A DNA stretch of 64,000 nucleotides from positions 518,001 to 582,000 of the forward strand of contig JAOTOL010001563.1 of the NCBI GenBank assembly GCA_034440575.1, read 5' to 3'. The notes beneath the pieces are model-generated. The model saw only the letters and a list, made by a program, of their open reading frames with translations. It did not search any database and had not been told where the DNA came from. Shown in pieces: positions 48,641 to 59,524 of the stretch; position 1 is the first letter of the stretch; each line of letters begins with the position of its first letter. The stretch comes from Imbricaverruca yamaguchii (Eukaryota; Arthropoda; Thecostraca; Neoverrucidae). The translations under genes were made by a program, and so were the position numbers.

Positions 48641-49010
48641 CTGGTCACACAGCGGTCATACAGCGGTCATACAGCGGTCACACATCGGTCATACAGCGGT
48701 CACACGGCGGTCATATAGTGGTGATAATAGTCACACAGCGGTCACACAGCGGTCACTCGGCGGTCATATAGTGGTGATAATAGTCACACAGCGGTCACAC
48801 AGTGGTCACACATCAGTCATATAGTGGTAGCATAGAGGTCCCACAGTGGTCATACAGCGGCCATAAGTGGTCATACAGCGGCCATATGGTGATGACAGAA
48901 GTCACATAGTAGTCGCAATCGGTCAGATGGTGGTGACAGAAGTCACACAGCGGTCATATAGTGATGGCATAGAAGTCACACAGTGATCACAAAGGTTACA
49001 TAGTGATGAC
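48641..49010. repeat. 11-bp-based minisatellite at an exchanger acceptor
   Basis: Irregular units of agcggtcatac / agcggtcacac with larger blocks containing 'tagtggtgataatagtcaca'. On the minus strand the units read TGTGTGACCGC, close to the acceptor TGTGTGACCAG. Confidence 0.8.
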
Positions 49011-49574
49011 TTAGAAACTTCACAGCGATCACGCAGCGGATATGTAAATGCGGCGGAGAAATACACTGCCTATTCGAGAAGATGCTGCCTGGGGTAGTAT
49101 TGGTGTTTGACCTCCATTCTGTCCGTGCAACGCCGATGTGGCGCAATGCTGAATTACAAACAAAACATTGATGCGATCATTTCCTCATCCCCAATGATGG
49201 CACAGTTGTTGCGTCAGAGCCAAGGTAGTGCATAACGGGTTAGCATAGTTTCCACCTCGAGAGAGCAGCACCAACAGAGCCTATGCGAACCAGCAATCAC
49301 AAATAGTTACGAAAACTGCACCGATCCGCGAGTCGGAACAACAGCAAATGCTGCGCTTCAGATCTTTGCCTGATGACAAAGATTCTCAGTAGGGCAGCGG
49401 CGTAGTGGCGAGTCAGGTATCAAGTTCCCGATTACAATCAGGACGGAACAGGAACTAAGGACAAACATGAGAGAAACAAACTCTGAACCGTCACACGAAG
49501 TACATCCAGCAGAACGCGCCTAATCGGTTTGTGGTGGCCAACTCTCTCTTGACAGGTACGTATGAGGACGGCGA
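49011..49574. other. Intronic/upstream sequence of the DNase II gene
   Basis: Unique sequence, possible promoter-side DNA of the nested DNase II gene. No TATA-type element is clear. Confidence 0.35.
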
Positions 49575-50030
49575 GGTGGTGTTTCCCCACGCCGAACCCG
49601 CTGACCGGGACGTACGGGTAGCAGTGACAGGTGGCCTATCCCCACGCCGGACCCGCTGACCGGGACGTACGGGTAGCAGTGACAGGTGGCCTATCCCCAC
49701 GCCGGACCCGCTGACCGGGACGTACGGGTAGCAGTGACAGGTGGCCTATCCCCACGCCGGACCCGCTGACCGGGACGTACGGGTAGCAGTGAGGTGGCCT
49801 ATCCCCACGCCGGACCCGCTGACCGGGACGTACGGGTAGCAGTGACAGGTGGCCTATCCCCACGCCGGACCCGCTGACCGGGACGTACGGGTAGCAGTGA
49901 CAGGTGGCCTATCCCCACGCCGGACCCGTGACCGGGACGTACGGGTAGGGGCCTATCCCCACGCCGGACCCGCTGACCGGGACGTACGGGTAGCAGTGAC
50001 AGGTGGCCTATCCCCACGCCGGGCCAGCCG
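49575..50030. repeat. 55-bp minisatellite upstream of DNase II
   Basis: Eight or so units of 'gcctatccccacgccggacc' plus 'cgctgaccgggacgtacggg' and 'tagcagtgacaggtg'. It ends about 65 bases before the DNase II start codon. Confidence 0.9.
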
Positions 50031-50095
50031 CCGATAATGCGACCACCTGGCGGTGGCCGACCGGCCGCAGCTCGGCCGGCTCACCACTCGCCCCG

Positions 50096-51250
50096 ATGGC
50101 ACCGGCGCTGTTTGTGCTGCTCTCTCTGCTGGCCACGGCGCGCGCCAGAGCCGCCTCGCCGTCGCTGGGCTGCTTCGGCCAGACGGAAACCATGGTCGAC
50201 TGGTACGTGCTCAGCAAGCTACCCAAGCTCTCCGAGGACGACGACGATCTCGTGCGCGACGGCTCGGCCTACGTGCTGGCGACGAGTTCTGCGGACGACG
50301 CGTGGGCCATGTCGGAGGTGCCCATCACGGCCGCCGACTCGGCGGCCGGCCGCACGCTGGCCGCCATCTACGACCAGCCCGACCGCGCCGACCTGCTCTA
50401 CGTGTTCTACAACGACGAGCAGCCCGACGGTAGCACCACCAGCGCGCACGGCCACACAAAGGGCGTGGTGGCGTTCGACGGTGCCGCCGGTTTCTGGCTA
50501 GTGCACAGCGTCCCGCAGTTCCCGCCGGCACCCGGCGACGGCTACAGCTACCCGAGCAGCGGCCAGCGCTACGGTCAGAGCGCCGTCTGCATCACACTGA
50601 CGGCGCAGCAGGTGGAGATGGTGGCGCAGCAGCTGCTGCTCGACGACCCCTACATCTACGCCAGCCGGCTGTCGCAGCAGCAGGCTGACCAGTACCCGCT
50701 GATGGCGCTGGTGGTGCAGGGTGAGCGCGTCACACAGCCGCCCTGGCACGGCCACGTGCAGCTGGACACTGCCGACGGACAGATGTGGACCAGCTTCGCC
50801 AAGGCGCGCCAGTTTGGCGACGACTTGTACGCCGGCCTGGTGGCGCCCACGCTGCAGGCGCCCCTTCTCACGGAGACCTGGATGCGGGCGCCGACCGAAG
50901 AGCAACTGGCGTCGAACTGCTCGATCGCCTACGCGGTGCACAACGTGCGAGACGTGGTTGTGAGCGCCGGCCGTGCCGCTGGAGGCGACATCAGTGTCAA
51001 CTTCACCAGCACCATCGACCACAGCAAGTGGGCGGTCTCGCAGGACGAGACCGCGCCGTGGGTGTGCGTCGGGGACATCAACCGCTCTAGCACGCAGTAC
51101 GACAGGGGTGGTGGCACCCTCTGCAGCAGCAGCAGCCAACTGTGGCAGCTGTACTCGCAGATGGTGGACGACGTGGAGCCCTGTCCAGACCGCCGACACA
51201 CGGGGAGATCAGGTCGCCGCCAGCAGACCTGTTCCGCCTCGCCACCATAG
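50096..51250 (+). CDS. Deoxyribonuclease II
   Basis: 384 residues from the ATG at 50096, chosen because a hydrophobic signal peptide (MAPALFVLLSLLATARA) follows directly. DNase II is an acid endonuclease that degrades DNA from engulfed or dead cells in lysosomes. Two HxK catalytic motifs are visible: HTK at residues 120-122 (AHGHTKGVV) and HSK at 309-311 (TIDHSKWAV). The family's C-terminal signature follows as CVGDINR and RGGGTLCSSSSQLW, ending DDVEPC. The Cys that usually follows KW in the second motif is Ala here. The last 20 or so residues after EPC are unusual and the stop codon lies in the first unit of a 44-bp minisatellite. It is a single exon, nested antisense in an exchanger intron. 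The human enzyme is about 360 residues. Confidence 0.92.
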   Translation: MAPALFVLLSLLATARARAASPSLGCFGQTETMVDWYVLSKLPKLSEDDDDLVRDGSAYVLATSSADDAWAMSEVPITAADSAAGRTLAAIYDQPDRADLLYVFYNDEQPDGSTTSAHGHTKGVVAFDGAAGFWLVHSVPQFPPAPGDGYSYPSSGQRYGQSAVCITLTAQQVEMVAQQLLLDDPYIYASRLSQQQADQYPLMALVVQGERVTQPPWHGHVQLDTADGQMWTSFAKARQFGDDLYAGLVAPTLQAPLLTETWMRAPTEEQLASNCSIAYAVHNVRDVVVSAGRAAGGDISVNFTSTIDHSKWAVSQDETAPWVCVGDINRSSTQYDRGGGTLCSSSSQLWQLYSQMVDDVEPCPDRRHTGRSGRRQQTCSASPP

Positions 51251-52410
51251 CCTGACACACATTGGGGAGATCATGCTCCGCCTCGCCACCATAGCCTGAC
51301 ACACACTGGGGAGATCATGCCCCGCCTTGCCACCATAGCCTGACACACACTGGGAAGATCATGTTCCGCCTCGCCACCATAGCCTGACACACACTGGGGA
51401 GATCATGTTCCGCCTTGCCACCAAAGTCTGACACACACTGGGGAGATCATGTTCCGCCTTGCCACCATAGCCTGACACACACTGGGGAGATCATGTTCCG
51501 CCTCGCCACCATAGCCTGACACACACTGGGGAGATCATGTTCCGCCTCGCCACCATAGCCTGACACACACTGGGGAGATCATGCTCCGCCTCGCCACCAT
51601 AGCCTGCACACACTAGGGAGATCATGTTCCGCCTTGCACCATAGCCTGACACACTGGGGAGATCATGCCCCGCCTTGCCATCATAGCCTGACACACACTG
51701 GGAAGATCATGTTCCGCCTCGCCACCATAGCCTGACACACACTGGGGAGATCATGTTCCGCCTTGCCACCAAAGTCTGACACACACTGGGGAGATCATGC
51801 CCCGCCTTGCCACCATAGCCTGACACACACTGGGAAGATCATGTTCCGCCTCGCCACCATAGCCTGACACACACTGGGGAGATCATGTTCCGCCTTGCCA
51901 CCAAAGTCTGACACACACTGGCGAGATCATGTTCCGCCTTGCCACCAAAGTCTGACACACACTGGGGAGATCATGTTCCGCCTTGCCACCATAGCCTGAC
52001 ACACACTGGGGAGATCATGTTCCGCCTTGCCACCAAAGTCTGACACACACTGGGGAGATCATGCCCCGCCTTGCCACCATAGCCTGACACACACTGGGGA
52101 GACCATGCCCCGCCTTGCCACCATAGCCTGACACACACTAGGAAGATCATGCCCCGCCTTCCCACCATAGCCTGACACACACCGGGGAGATCATGTTCCG
52201 CCTTGCAACCATAGCCTGACACACACTAGGGAGATCATGCCCCGCCTTGCCACCATAGCCTGACACACACCGGGGAGATCATGTTCCGCCTCGCCACCAT
52301 AGCCTGACACACACCGGGGAGATCATGTTCCGCCTCGCCACCATAGCCTGACACACACTGGGGAGATCATGCCCCGCCTCGCCACCATAGTCTGACAAAC
52401 ACTGGGGATA
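51205..52410. repeat. 44-bp minisatellite overlapping the DNase II 3' end
   Basis: About 27 units of 'acacacactggggagatcat' plus 'gttccgcctcgccaccatag' and 'cctg'. The first, diverged unit forms the C-terminal codons and stop of the DNase II frame. Confidence 0.9.
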
Positions 52411-53248
52411 TTATGTTCAATTGATCAATTTATTGATCAATTGATTTATTTATTTATTATTTTGGCTTAGGGGCGCCTCAACCGTTACTGGTTCGCCACC
52501 GTATCCCCGACACGCACATACAAAGACCCCAGCTGCACAGAACGGGCGATAGACGGCTGTGTCGTCTCAAGAAGTCATGTATCGTCACTCAAAAGTATCT
52601 ATTTTCGTTCGTACTTATAGCCTTGAAGTAAGTTAGATTGCTGTTGGAACATTAGCAGTCATAGTGAACTCGAAATATGTCTGATTGCTGTTGGAACGTT
52701 CGCTATCATACCCAGTAAACTTGAAATAATAACTTGATAGGATAAATAACCTGAACTTGAAATCCTGCTCGGGTGTTCGCAGTCATAACCAGTGAACTTA
52801 AAAAAGTTAGATTGCTGTTGGATCGTTTTAGCCTGGTTGTGCCTGAATAATGCAATTTTCGTCCCTGGTGATGGGCGTTTTCCGATGATAGGTATTCCTG
52901 TATAAATATTATTTCGATGGTAGATATGTGACCGATGGCAAATATCTACGGCCGGGGATACTTCCATGGTGGTGGGCATCTCTCTGTGACAGGCACTTCC
53001 CCATGCTCGATATTTCCCCTGTGGTGAAATTCCCCTGTGGTGGGCACTTCCAATGTGCCGGACAATTTCGCTCCTGAGCATTTGCTCGCAGTGATGGCCA
53101 TTTCCCCTTGCTGGATATTTCCCCTTGCTGGATATTTCCCCAATGTCAATATTTACCTGGCAGTAGATATTTCCTCCATGGTCCGTATTTACCATGCAGT
53201 GGGCATTTTTCCTTGCTGGATATTTTCCCATGGTCGGTATTTACCCTA
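52411..53248. other. Unique intronic sequence
   Basis: Contains a short dispersed motif copy (52452-52500) and loose repetition of 'atatttccccttgctgg' at 52950-53230 leading into the 29-bp array. No exon found. Confidence 0.4.
52452..52500 (+). repeat. Short dispersed motif, copy 4
   Basis: Reads atttatttattattttggct, taggggcgcctcaaccg, ttactggttcgcc. This is the most diverged copy, identified mainly by ttggcttaggggcgcc. Confidence 0.4.
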
Positions 53249-54828
53249 CGGTGGGCACATACCCGGTAGTATGGCTGTGGTGGCCACATACCCGGTAGTA
53301 TGGCTGTAGTGGCCACATACCCGGTAGTATGGCTGTGGTGGGCACATACCCGGTAGTATGGCTGTGGTGGCCACATACCCGGTAGTATGGCTGTAGTGGC
53401 CACATACCCGGTAGTATGGCTGTGGTGGGCACATACCTGGTAGTGTAGCTGTGGTGGGCATATACCCGGTAGTATGGCTGTAGTGGCCACATACCCGGTA
53501 GTATGGCTGTGGTGGCCACATACCCGGTAGTATGGCTGTGGTGGCCACATACCCGGTAGTGTGGCTGTGGTGGGCACATACCCGGTAGTATGGCTGTGGT
53601 GGCCACATACCCGGTAGTATGGCTGTGGTGGCCACATACCCGGTAGTATGGCTGTGGTGGGGACATACCCGGTAGTATGGCTGTGGTGGGCACATACCCG
53701 GTAGTATGGCTGTGGTGCGCACATACCCGGTAGTATGGCTGTGGTGGCCACATACCCGGTAGTATGGCTGTGGTGGCCACATACCCGGTAGTGTGGCTGT
53801 AGTGGCCACATACCCGGTAGTATGGCTGTGGTGGCCACATACCCGGTAGTGTGGCTGTGGTGGCCACATACCCGGTAGTATGGCTGTGGTGGGGACATAC
53901 CCGGTAGTGTAGCTGTGGTGGGCATATACCCGGTAGTATGGCTGTGGTGGGCACATACCCGGTAGTATGGCTGGGGTGGGCACATACCCGGTAGTATGGC
54001 TGTGGTGGGCACATACCCGGTAGTATGGCTGTGGTGGCCACATACCCGATAGTGTGGCTGTGGTGGCCACATACCCGGTAGTATGGCTGTGGTGGGCACA
54101 TACCCGGTAGTGTGGCTGTGGTGGGCACATACCCGGTAGTATGGCTGTGGTGGGCACATACCCGGTAGTATGGCTGGGGTGGGCACATACCCGGTAGTAT
54201 GGCTGTGGTGGCCACATACCCGATAGTGTGGCTGTGGTGGCCACATACCCGGTAGTGTGGCTGTGGTGGGCACATACCCGGTAGTGTGGCTGTGGTGGCC
54301 ACATACCCGGTAGTGTGGCTGTGGTGGGCACATACCCGGTAGTGTGGCTGTGGTGGGCACATACCCGGTAGTATGGCTGTGGTGGGCACATACCCGGTAG
54401 TATGGCTGGGGTGGGCACATACCCGGTAGTATGGCTGTGGTGGCCACATACCCGATAGTGTGGCTGTGGTGGCCACATACCCGGTAGTATGGCTGTGGTG
54501 GGCACATACCCGGTAGTGTGGCTGTGGTGGGCACATACCCGGTAGTATGGCTGTGGTGGCCACATACCCGGTAGTGTGGCTGTGGTGGGCACATACCCGG
54601 TAGTATGGCTGTGGTGGCCACATACCCGGTAGTATGGCTGTAGTGGCCACATACCCGGTAGTGTGGCTGTGGTGGCCACATACCCGGTAGTGTCGCTGTG
54701 GTGGCCACATACCCGGTAGTATGGCTGTGGTGGGCACATACCCGGTAGTATGGCTGTGGTGGGCACATACCCGGTAGTATGGCTGTGGTGGGCACATACC
54801 CGGTAGTATGGCTGTGGTGGGCACATAC
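53249..54828. repeat. 29-bp minisatellite starting at an exchanger donor, ~54 units
   Basis: On the minus strand each unit is CCATACTACCGG|GTATGTG then CCCACCACAG. The exon junction at 54829 is CAGCCATACTACCGG|GTATGTG, so the unit spans 12 exon and 17 intron bases. Every unit has a donor and, before it, a CACCACAG that looks like an acceptor. Since 29 is not a multiple of three and no frame has a stop, all three minus-strand frames are open for 500-600 codons. Confidence 0.95.
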
Positions 54829-54967
54829 CCGGTAGTATGGCTGCATCTGGTCGTCCGTCAGCAGATGGTGGATGGTGGCGTCGTTGAGGTCCTTCATGGA
54901 CGGGTTGTAGCGCAGCTCGTTCATGTCGGGCATGTAGGTGCTGTCTAGTCGGGACAGGTTCCAGTTG
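54829..54967 (-). CDS. Na+/H+ exchanger tail, exon 2 of the visible set
   Basis: Minus strand: acceptor ccgccttccgcag, one base completes Ser from the previous exon, then 46 codons ending QMQPYYR at a GTATGT donor in phase 0. Text: NWNLSRLDSTYMPDMNELRY and NPSMKDLNDATIHHLLTDD. The xxNPSMKDLxDxxIHHLL pattern is the part I associate with plasma-membrane exchangers of arthropods. The intron that follows is a 29-bp minisatellite made of copies of this junction. Confidence 0.8.
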
Positions 54968-55009
54968 CTGCGGAAGGCGGTGCACAAGCGTCAGATGGAG
55001 TACTCACGT

Positions 55010-55510
55010 CTCAACTCGCGCTGCTGCCGACTCCACAGTACCTGCCAGAGTAGTGTGGCCGAGTTACTCAGGTCTGAACTCGTGCTGCTACCGACTCCAC
55101 AGTACCTGCCAGAGTAGTGTGGCCGAGTTACCCACATCTCAACTCGTGCTGCTACCGACTCCACAGCATCTGCCAGAGTAGTGTGGCCGAGTTACCCACA
55201 TCTCAACTCGTGCTTCTACCGACTCCCCAGTACCTGCCGAGTAGTGTGGCCAGTTACTACGTTCACTCTGCTGCTACCGACTCCCCAGTACCTGCCAGAG
55301 TAGTGTGGCCGAGTTACCCACATCTCAACTCGTGCTGCTACCGACTCCACAGCATCTGCCAGAGTAGTGTGGCCGAGTTACCCACATCTCAACTCGTGCT
55401 GCTACCGACTCCCCAGTACCTGCCAGAGTAGTGTGGCCGAGTTACCCACATCTCAACTCGTGCTGCTACCGACTCCCCAGTACCTGCCAGAGTAGTGTGG
55501 CCGAGTTTAC
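55010..55510. repeat. 64-bp minisatellite near an exchanger acceptor
   Basis: Seven units of 'tgccagagtagtgtggccga' plus 'gttacccacatctcaactcg' and 'tgctgctaccgactccccag'. It lies about 45 bases upstream (in gene sense) of the exon at 54967. Confidence 0.85.
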
Positions 55511-55945
55511 AATGCCAAGAGACGCAGATTTCATAGTAAAAACAGACAGCTCTTTGGTAGTGGAATTGCTGTCGACTTTAGCATGAGCAGAATAATTAGA
55601 AATTACTAAGTGCTAGAAGACGTCTTACCACCTGACAAGTAGAAGCGTCCAATGAGTCCCCTGAGAGGGAGGATGCTAACTTAACACCGACGACAAAACT
55701 AGATTAAAACATTTACAGCGATTCGCTTCGTGCCGAATTTTCCTCGCAGCACTAGCAGCCGCAAGGAGCAGTCCGTGGCTGCAGAATAATCGGCCTTGAA
55801 TGTGCTGCTCGTTATCGTCTAGGTTGTCCGGTTTTAGAGCTGGGACGCACTCGTTAACACGCACCCTGGACGGAAGGGGGGGGCCAAAATCCTGCCGATA
55901 TACGCCATTGTTTGTGTACCTGCTTAGAAATGGCCAGCGCGTTGC
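55511..55945. other. Unique intronic sequence
   Basis: No exon or repeat recognised. Confidence 0.4.
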
Positions 55946-57205
55946 TTAGCCCGCGCCGTCTTTAGCTCAGATGTTCACACCCCGTCTCGGGGGCGGGGGG
56001 ACAAATAGTTACCCTTCTAAAATCCAAACTAAGCGTCACACGAAAACGAAAAAGGTGTCATCGGAAAGCGCTCCACAGATAGGGTCCGGATCCACCCCAT
56101 AAAAACTATTTTCCCCAAAAAGTTACGTTACTAGGGGGGCTAGATTTTCACGACTTTTCACGACTTCCATTATGTTTTTGGCTCTGGGGAGTACATTTTG
56201 GGGGATTTTGGATAAACAAATATTTCGAATCAGAAAAGGACAGCGAAGTCGACCAGAGCCATAACATTTTTTGACCCACACAAAAAAAATCAACGTTAAC
56301 AATTTTGAGTTTTCAAGCATTTTAATTTTCCTTTCCTGATCGATAGAGCAGACCGAGAAACGTTGTTGGAAGTCAACTTGCCCTAATAAAAATGCTTACT
56401 TTAGCCATAATCTTCTATTTGAGCTGCAATAGGCAAATATGTAAAATTTGCATGTAGTCAAAAATGGGAAAAATGCAAAATTCCTCTTTTACATTTTGTT
56501 ACATCCCTAAAGATAAGCAAACGCTGAAAATGTCAGCAAAATATCTGTATTCGTTAAAGCGTGACGACTGGTTGAACTTTTTTCGAGGTGATCTCACTTG
56601 GCCTTGACTTACTCGTTGACCCTAGATGACCTGACTTCAAAATTTTGACAACATGCCAAATTGATGTGGGAAAATGCATGCCAAATTTTGTCGCGCTGCC
56701 GCGTGCCGTTCGTTCACTATCCGCAAAAAATATGAGGGGGCGGTTGAAGACCACCCCCTCAGGTTTTTCGCGGGTAGTGGACGAACGGCGCGCGGCAGCC
56801 CGCCCACATTTGGCATACTTTTTCCCACATCAATTTGGCATGCTATTTCGAAACTTTGAAATCAGGTCACCTAGGGTCAACGAGTAAGTCGAGGTCAAGT
56901 GAGGTCAGCTCCAAAAACGTTCAACCAGTCGTTACGCTTTAACGGATGCAAATATTTTACTGAAACTTTCAGCGTTTCCTTATCTTTAGCGATGCAACAA
57001 AACGTACCAGTGGATTTTTTTTGACTACATAAACTTTGCGTATTTGCCAAATCGCAGTTCAAATAAAGGATTCCGACTAAAGTAGGCATTTTTGTATTAG
57101 GTAAAGTTGACTTCCAACAACGTTTCTCGGTCTGCTCTACCCATTCGGAAAATAAAATTAAAGAAAACTTGAAAACTCAAAATTGTGAAATGTTAATTTA
57201 AAAAA
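55946..57205 (+). mobile_element. Long palindromic foldback element, copy 3
   Basis: The left half (55946 to about 56745) is related to copy 1 ('cgccgtctttagctcag', 'gggtccggatccaccc', 'ctagattttcacgac', 'ctcgttgaccctagatgac'). From about 56750 the inner part of that sequence is repeated in reverse complement ('cacctagggtcaacgagtaa', 'ccagtcgttacgctttaacg', 'acgtttctcggtctgctcta'). The centre is near gggggcggttgaagac. The TTAA left end has mutated to TTAG. It is able to form a hairpin of roughly 450 bp per arm. Confidence 0.75.
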
Positions 57206-57495
57206 ATTCGCAGCGCTGGAAAATAAAAATCGGCGCTGATGCGCTTCCAGAATATAGGCAAAAAGGAAGTGCTCTTGGCAACTCTAGCGATTTGCTCTTC
57301 TCTCCTGGGTACTGCGTATCCACGGCATGTGCCGATGTGGCAGCCCACTACCACCAGCCCGTGCGACATGTGTAAAGGTCAGCAGCACCTGGAGCTGGCC
57401 GACCACAGGCGCATATTTGCACGCGCGGGGTTGTTGCACTGATGTGCACGTACTATTTACGGCTTGCTACGCGCCAAGCGCGGACTGGTCACTAG
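57206..57495. other. Unique intronic sequence
   Basis: GC-rich stretch before the 11-bp array. A short ORF at 57239-57442 shows no domain. Confidence 0.35.
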
Positions 57496-57892
57496 CGCGA
57501 CGGTCATCGGACGGTCATCGGACGGTCATCGGACGGTCATCGGACGGACATCGGACGGTCATCGGACAGTCATCGAACGGTCATCGGACGGTCATCGGAC
57601 GGTCATCGGACGGTCATCGGACAGTCATCGGACGGTCATCGGACGGTCATCGGACGGTCATCGGTTGGTTGGTTATTGGAGTTTAGGGGCGCATCGACTA
57701 CATCGGTCATGCAGCGCCTCGGACGGTCATCGGACGGTCATCGGACGGTCATGTGACTGTCATCGGACGGTCATCGGACGGTCATCGGACGGTCATCGGA
57801 CGGTCATCGGACGGTCATCGGACGGTCATCGGACGGTCATCGGACGGTCATCGGACGGTCATGGGACTGTCATCGGACGGTCATCGGACGCA
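57496..57892. repeat. 11-bp minisatellite, interrupted
   Basis: Units of cggacggtcat, over 25 in all, interrupted at 57664-57718 by a copy of the short dispersed motif and bounded on the right by another copy. Confidence 0.9.
57664..57718 (+). repeat. Short dispersed motif, copy 5, inside the 11-bp array
   Basis: Reads ggttggttggttattggagt, ttaggggcgcatcgactaca, tcggtcatgcagcgcc. It is embedded between cggacggtcat units. Confidence 0.7.
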
Positions 57893-57898
57893 GCATAT

Positions 57899-57953
57899 GG
57901 ATTGATTATTTGGGTTTAAGGGCGCGCCAACTACTAGGTCATTTAGCGCCCAT
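57899..57953 (+). repeat. Short dispersed motif, copy 6
   Basis: Reads ggattgattatttgggttta, agggcgcgccaactactagg, tcatttagcgccc. It directly follows the 11-bp array. Confidence 0.65.
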
Positions 57954-58688
57954 TCGGACGCAACAAAAACTAAGATGTTAATATACATGCATTTATTTAA
58001 TAATTAAACCACGGAATCCAAGGCGTTGTTAAGAACATGTGGCGGAAAACTAGTGCATACCACTACCGTCTGTTTCAGGTATGTTTCACCCTTATTCATT
58101 CTGTTTTCGGATCGTCATTTTACTGCTGAAGATAACCACAGTCATTATTCCATGTTCCAGTGGCGGACATCCGACTAGTTTTCTGGAATTTCGTTGCCAT
58201 GTTCAAAAACAGACATGACAGTGGGCGATAATGCGATTAATTACCTGTCGACGGATATACATTTCACCACATTTTTGACCGTCACTTTACAGTCGAAGAC
58301 GAATACAGCCATTACCCAAAATTAGGTCGTGAATATCGTATCCCGTTGTAATGCCTTGCAACGGTAGAACACTTAAAAACATCGCGTTGACCGAGAACGC
58401 AGTTAATTAGCTTCGCCTGACGTACTTTTCACCATTCTGCCTTAACTTATCAACTGCTTAAAATTTTGAACGTTTTGATAATTCCAATGAAATGTGCTCA
58501 CATTGATAGCAATGTGGAACAATCGCCGCACCGTGCCCCACATCACAGGAAACTTCCAGAGACAGATACTCACCGTACGAGCAAACCGTGCCCATCGCCG
58601 GGTAAAACACCGTTCCATAGCCTAACGTAACCACGTGACATCAAAAGGCAGGCGCGAACGCTGCTTGGGCAGTCGTGCCATTTCAAAC
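57954..58688. other. Unique intronic sequence
   Basis: Two diverged copies of a 'cgaagacgaatacagccatta' / 'tgaagataaccacagtcatt' phrase lie at 58120-58310. No exon found. Confidence 0.35.
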
Positions 58689-58689
58689 A

Positions 58690-59510
58690 GCAGCTGACTG
58701 ATTGTTGAATACGCCGGCCATTTCAAATAGTAGCTGACTGATTGTTGAATAGGCCGGCCATTTTAAACAGTAGCTGACTGATGGTTGAATAGGCCGGTCA
58801 TTTCAAATAATAGCTGACTGATAGTTAAATACGCCGGCTATTTCAAACAGTAGCTGATAGTTAAATACGCCGGCCATTTCAAACAGCAGCTGACTGATAG
58901 TTAAATACACCGGCCATTTCAAACAGCAGCTGACTGATGGTTAAATATGTCGGCCATTTCAAACAACAGCTGACTGATAGTTAAATACGCCGGCCATTTT
59001 AAACGGTAGCTGACTGATGGTTAAATACGCCGGCCATTTCAAAGAGTAGCTGATAGTTAAATACGCCGGCCATTTCAAACAGCAGCTGACTGATAGTTAA
59101 ATATGCCGGCCATTTAAACAGCAGCTGACTGATAGTGAAATACGCCGACCATTTCAAACAGTAGCTGACTGATGGTTGAATACGCCGACCATTTCAAACA
59201 GCAGCTGACTGATGGTTAAATACGCCGGCCATTTTAAACGGTAGCTGACTGATGGTTAAATACGCCGGCCATTTCAAAGAGTAGCTGATAGTTAAATACG
59301 CCGGCCATTTCAAACAGCAGCTGACTGATAGTTAAATGCACCGGCCATTCCAAACAGCAGCTGACTGATGGTTAAATATGCCGGCAATTTCAAACAGCAG
59401 CTGACTGATGGTTGAATACGCCGACCATTTCAAACAGTAGCTGACTGATGGTTAAATACGCCGGCCATTTTCAACGGTAGCTGACTGATGGTTCACTACC
59501 CCGACCATCG
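58690..59510. repeat. 40-bp minisatellite following an exchanger donor
   Basis: About 20 units of 'ggccatttcaaacagcagct' plus 'gactgatagttaaatacgcc'. It begins about 15 bases after the donor at 59525 (gene sense) but does not contain the donor itself. Confidence 0.9.
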
Positions 59511-59524
59511 GTGGGCGCACTCAC

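Noticed and set aside
53146..54987. 613-, 579- and 527-codon minus-strand ORFs
   Set aside because: They are read-through of the 29-bp array in three frames. Only 54829-54967 has exon character and splice phases that match neighbours.
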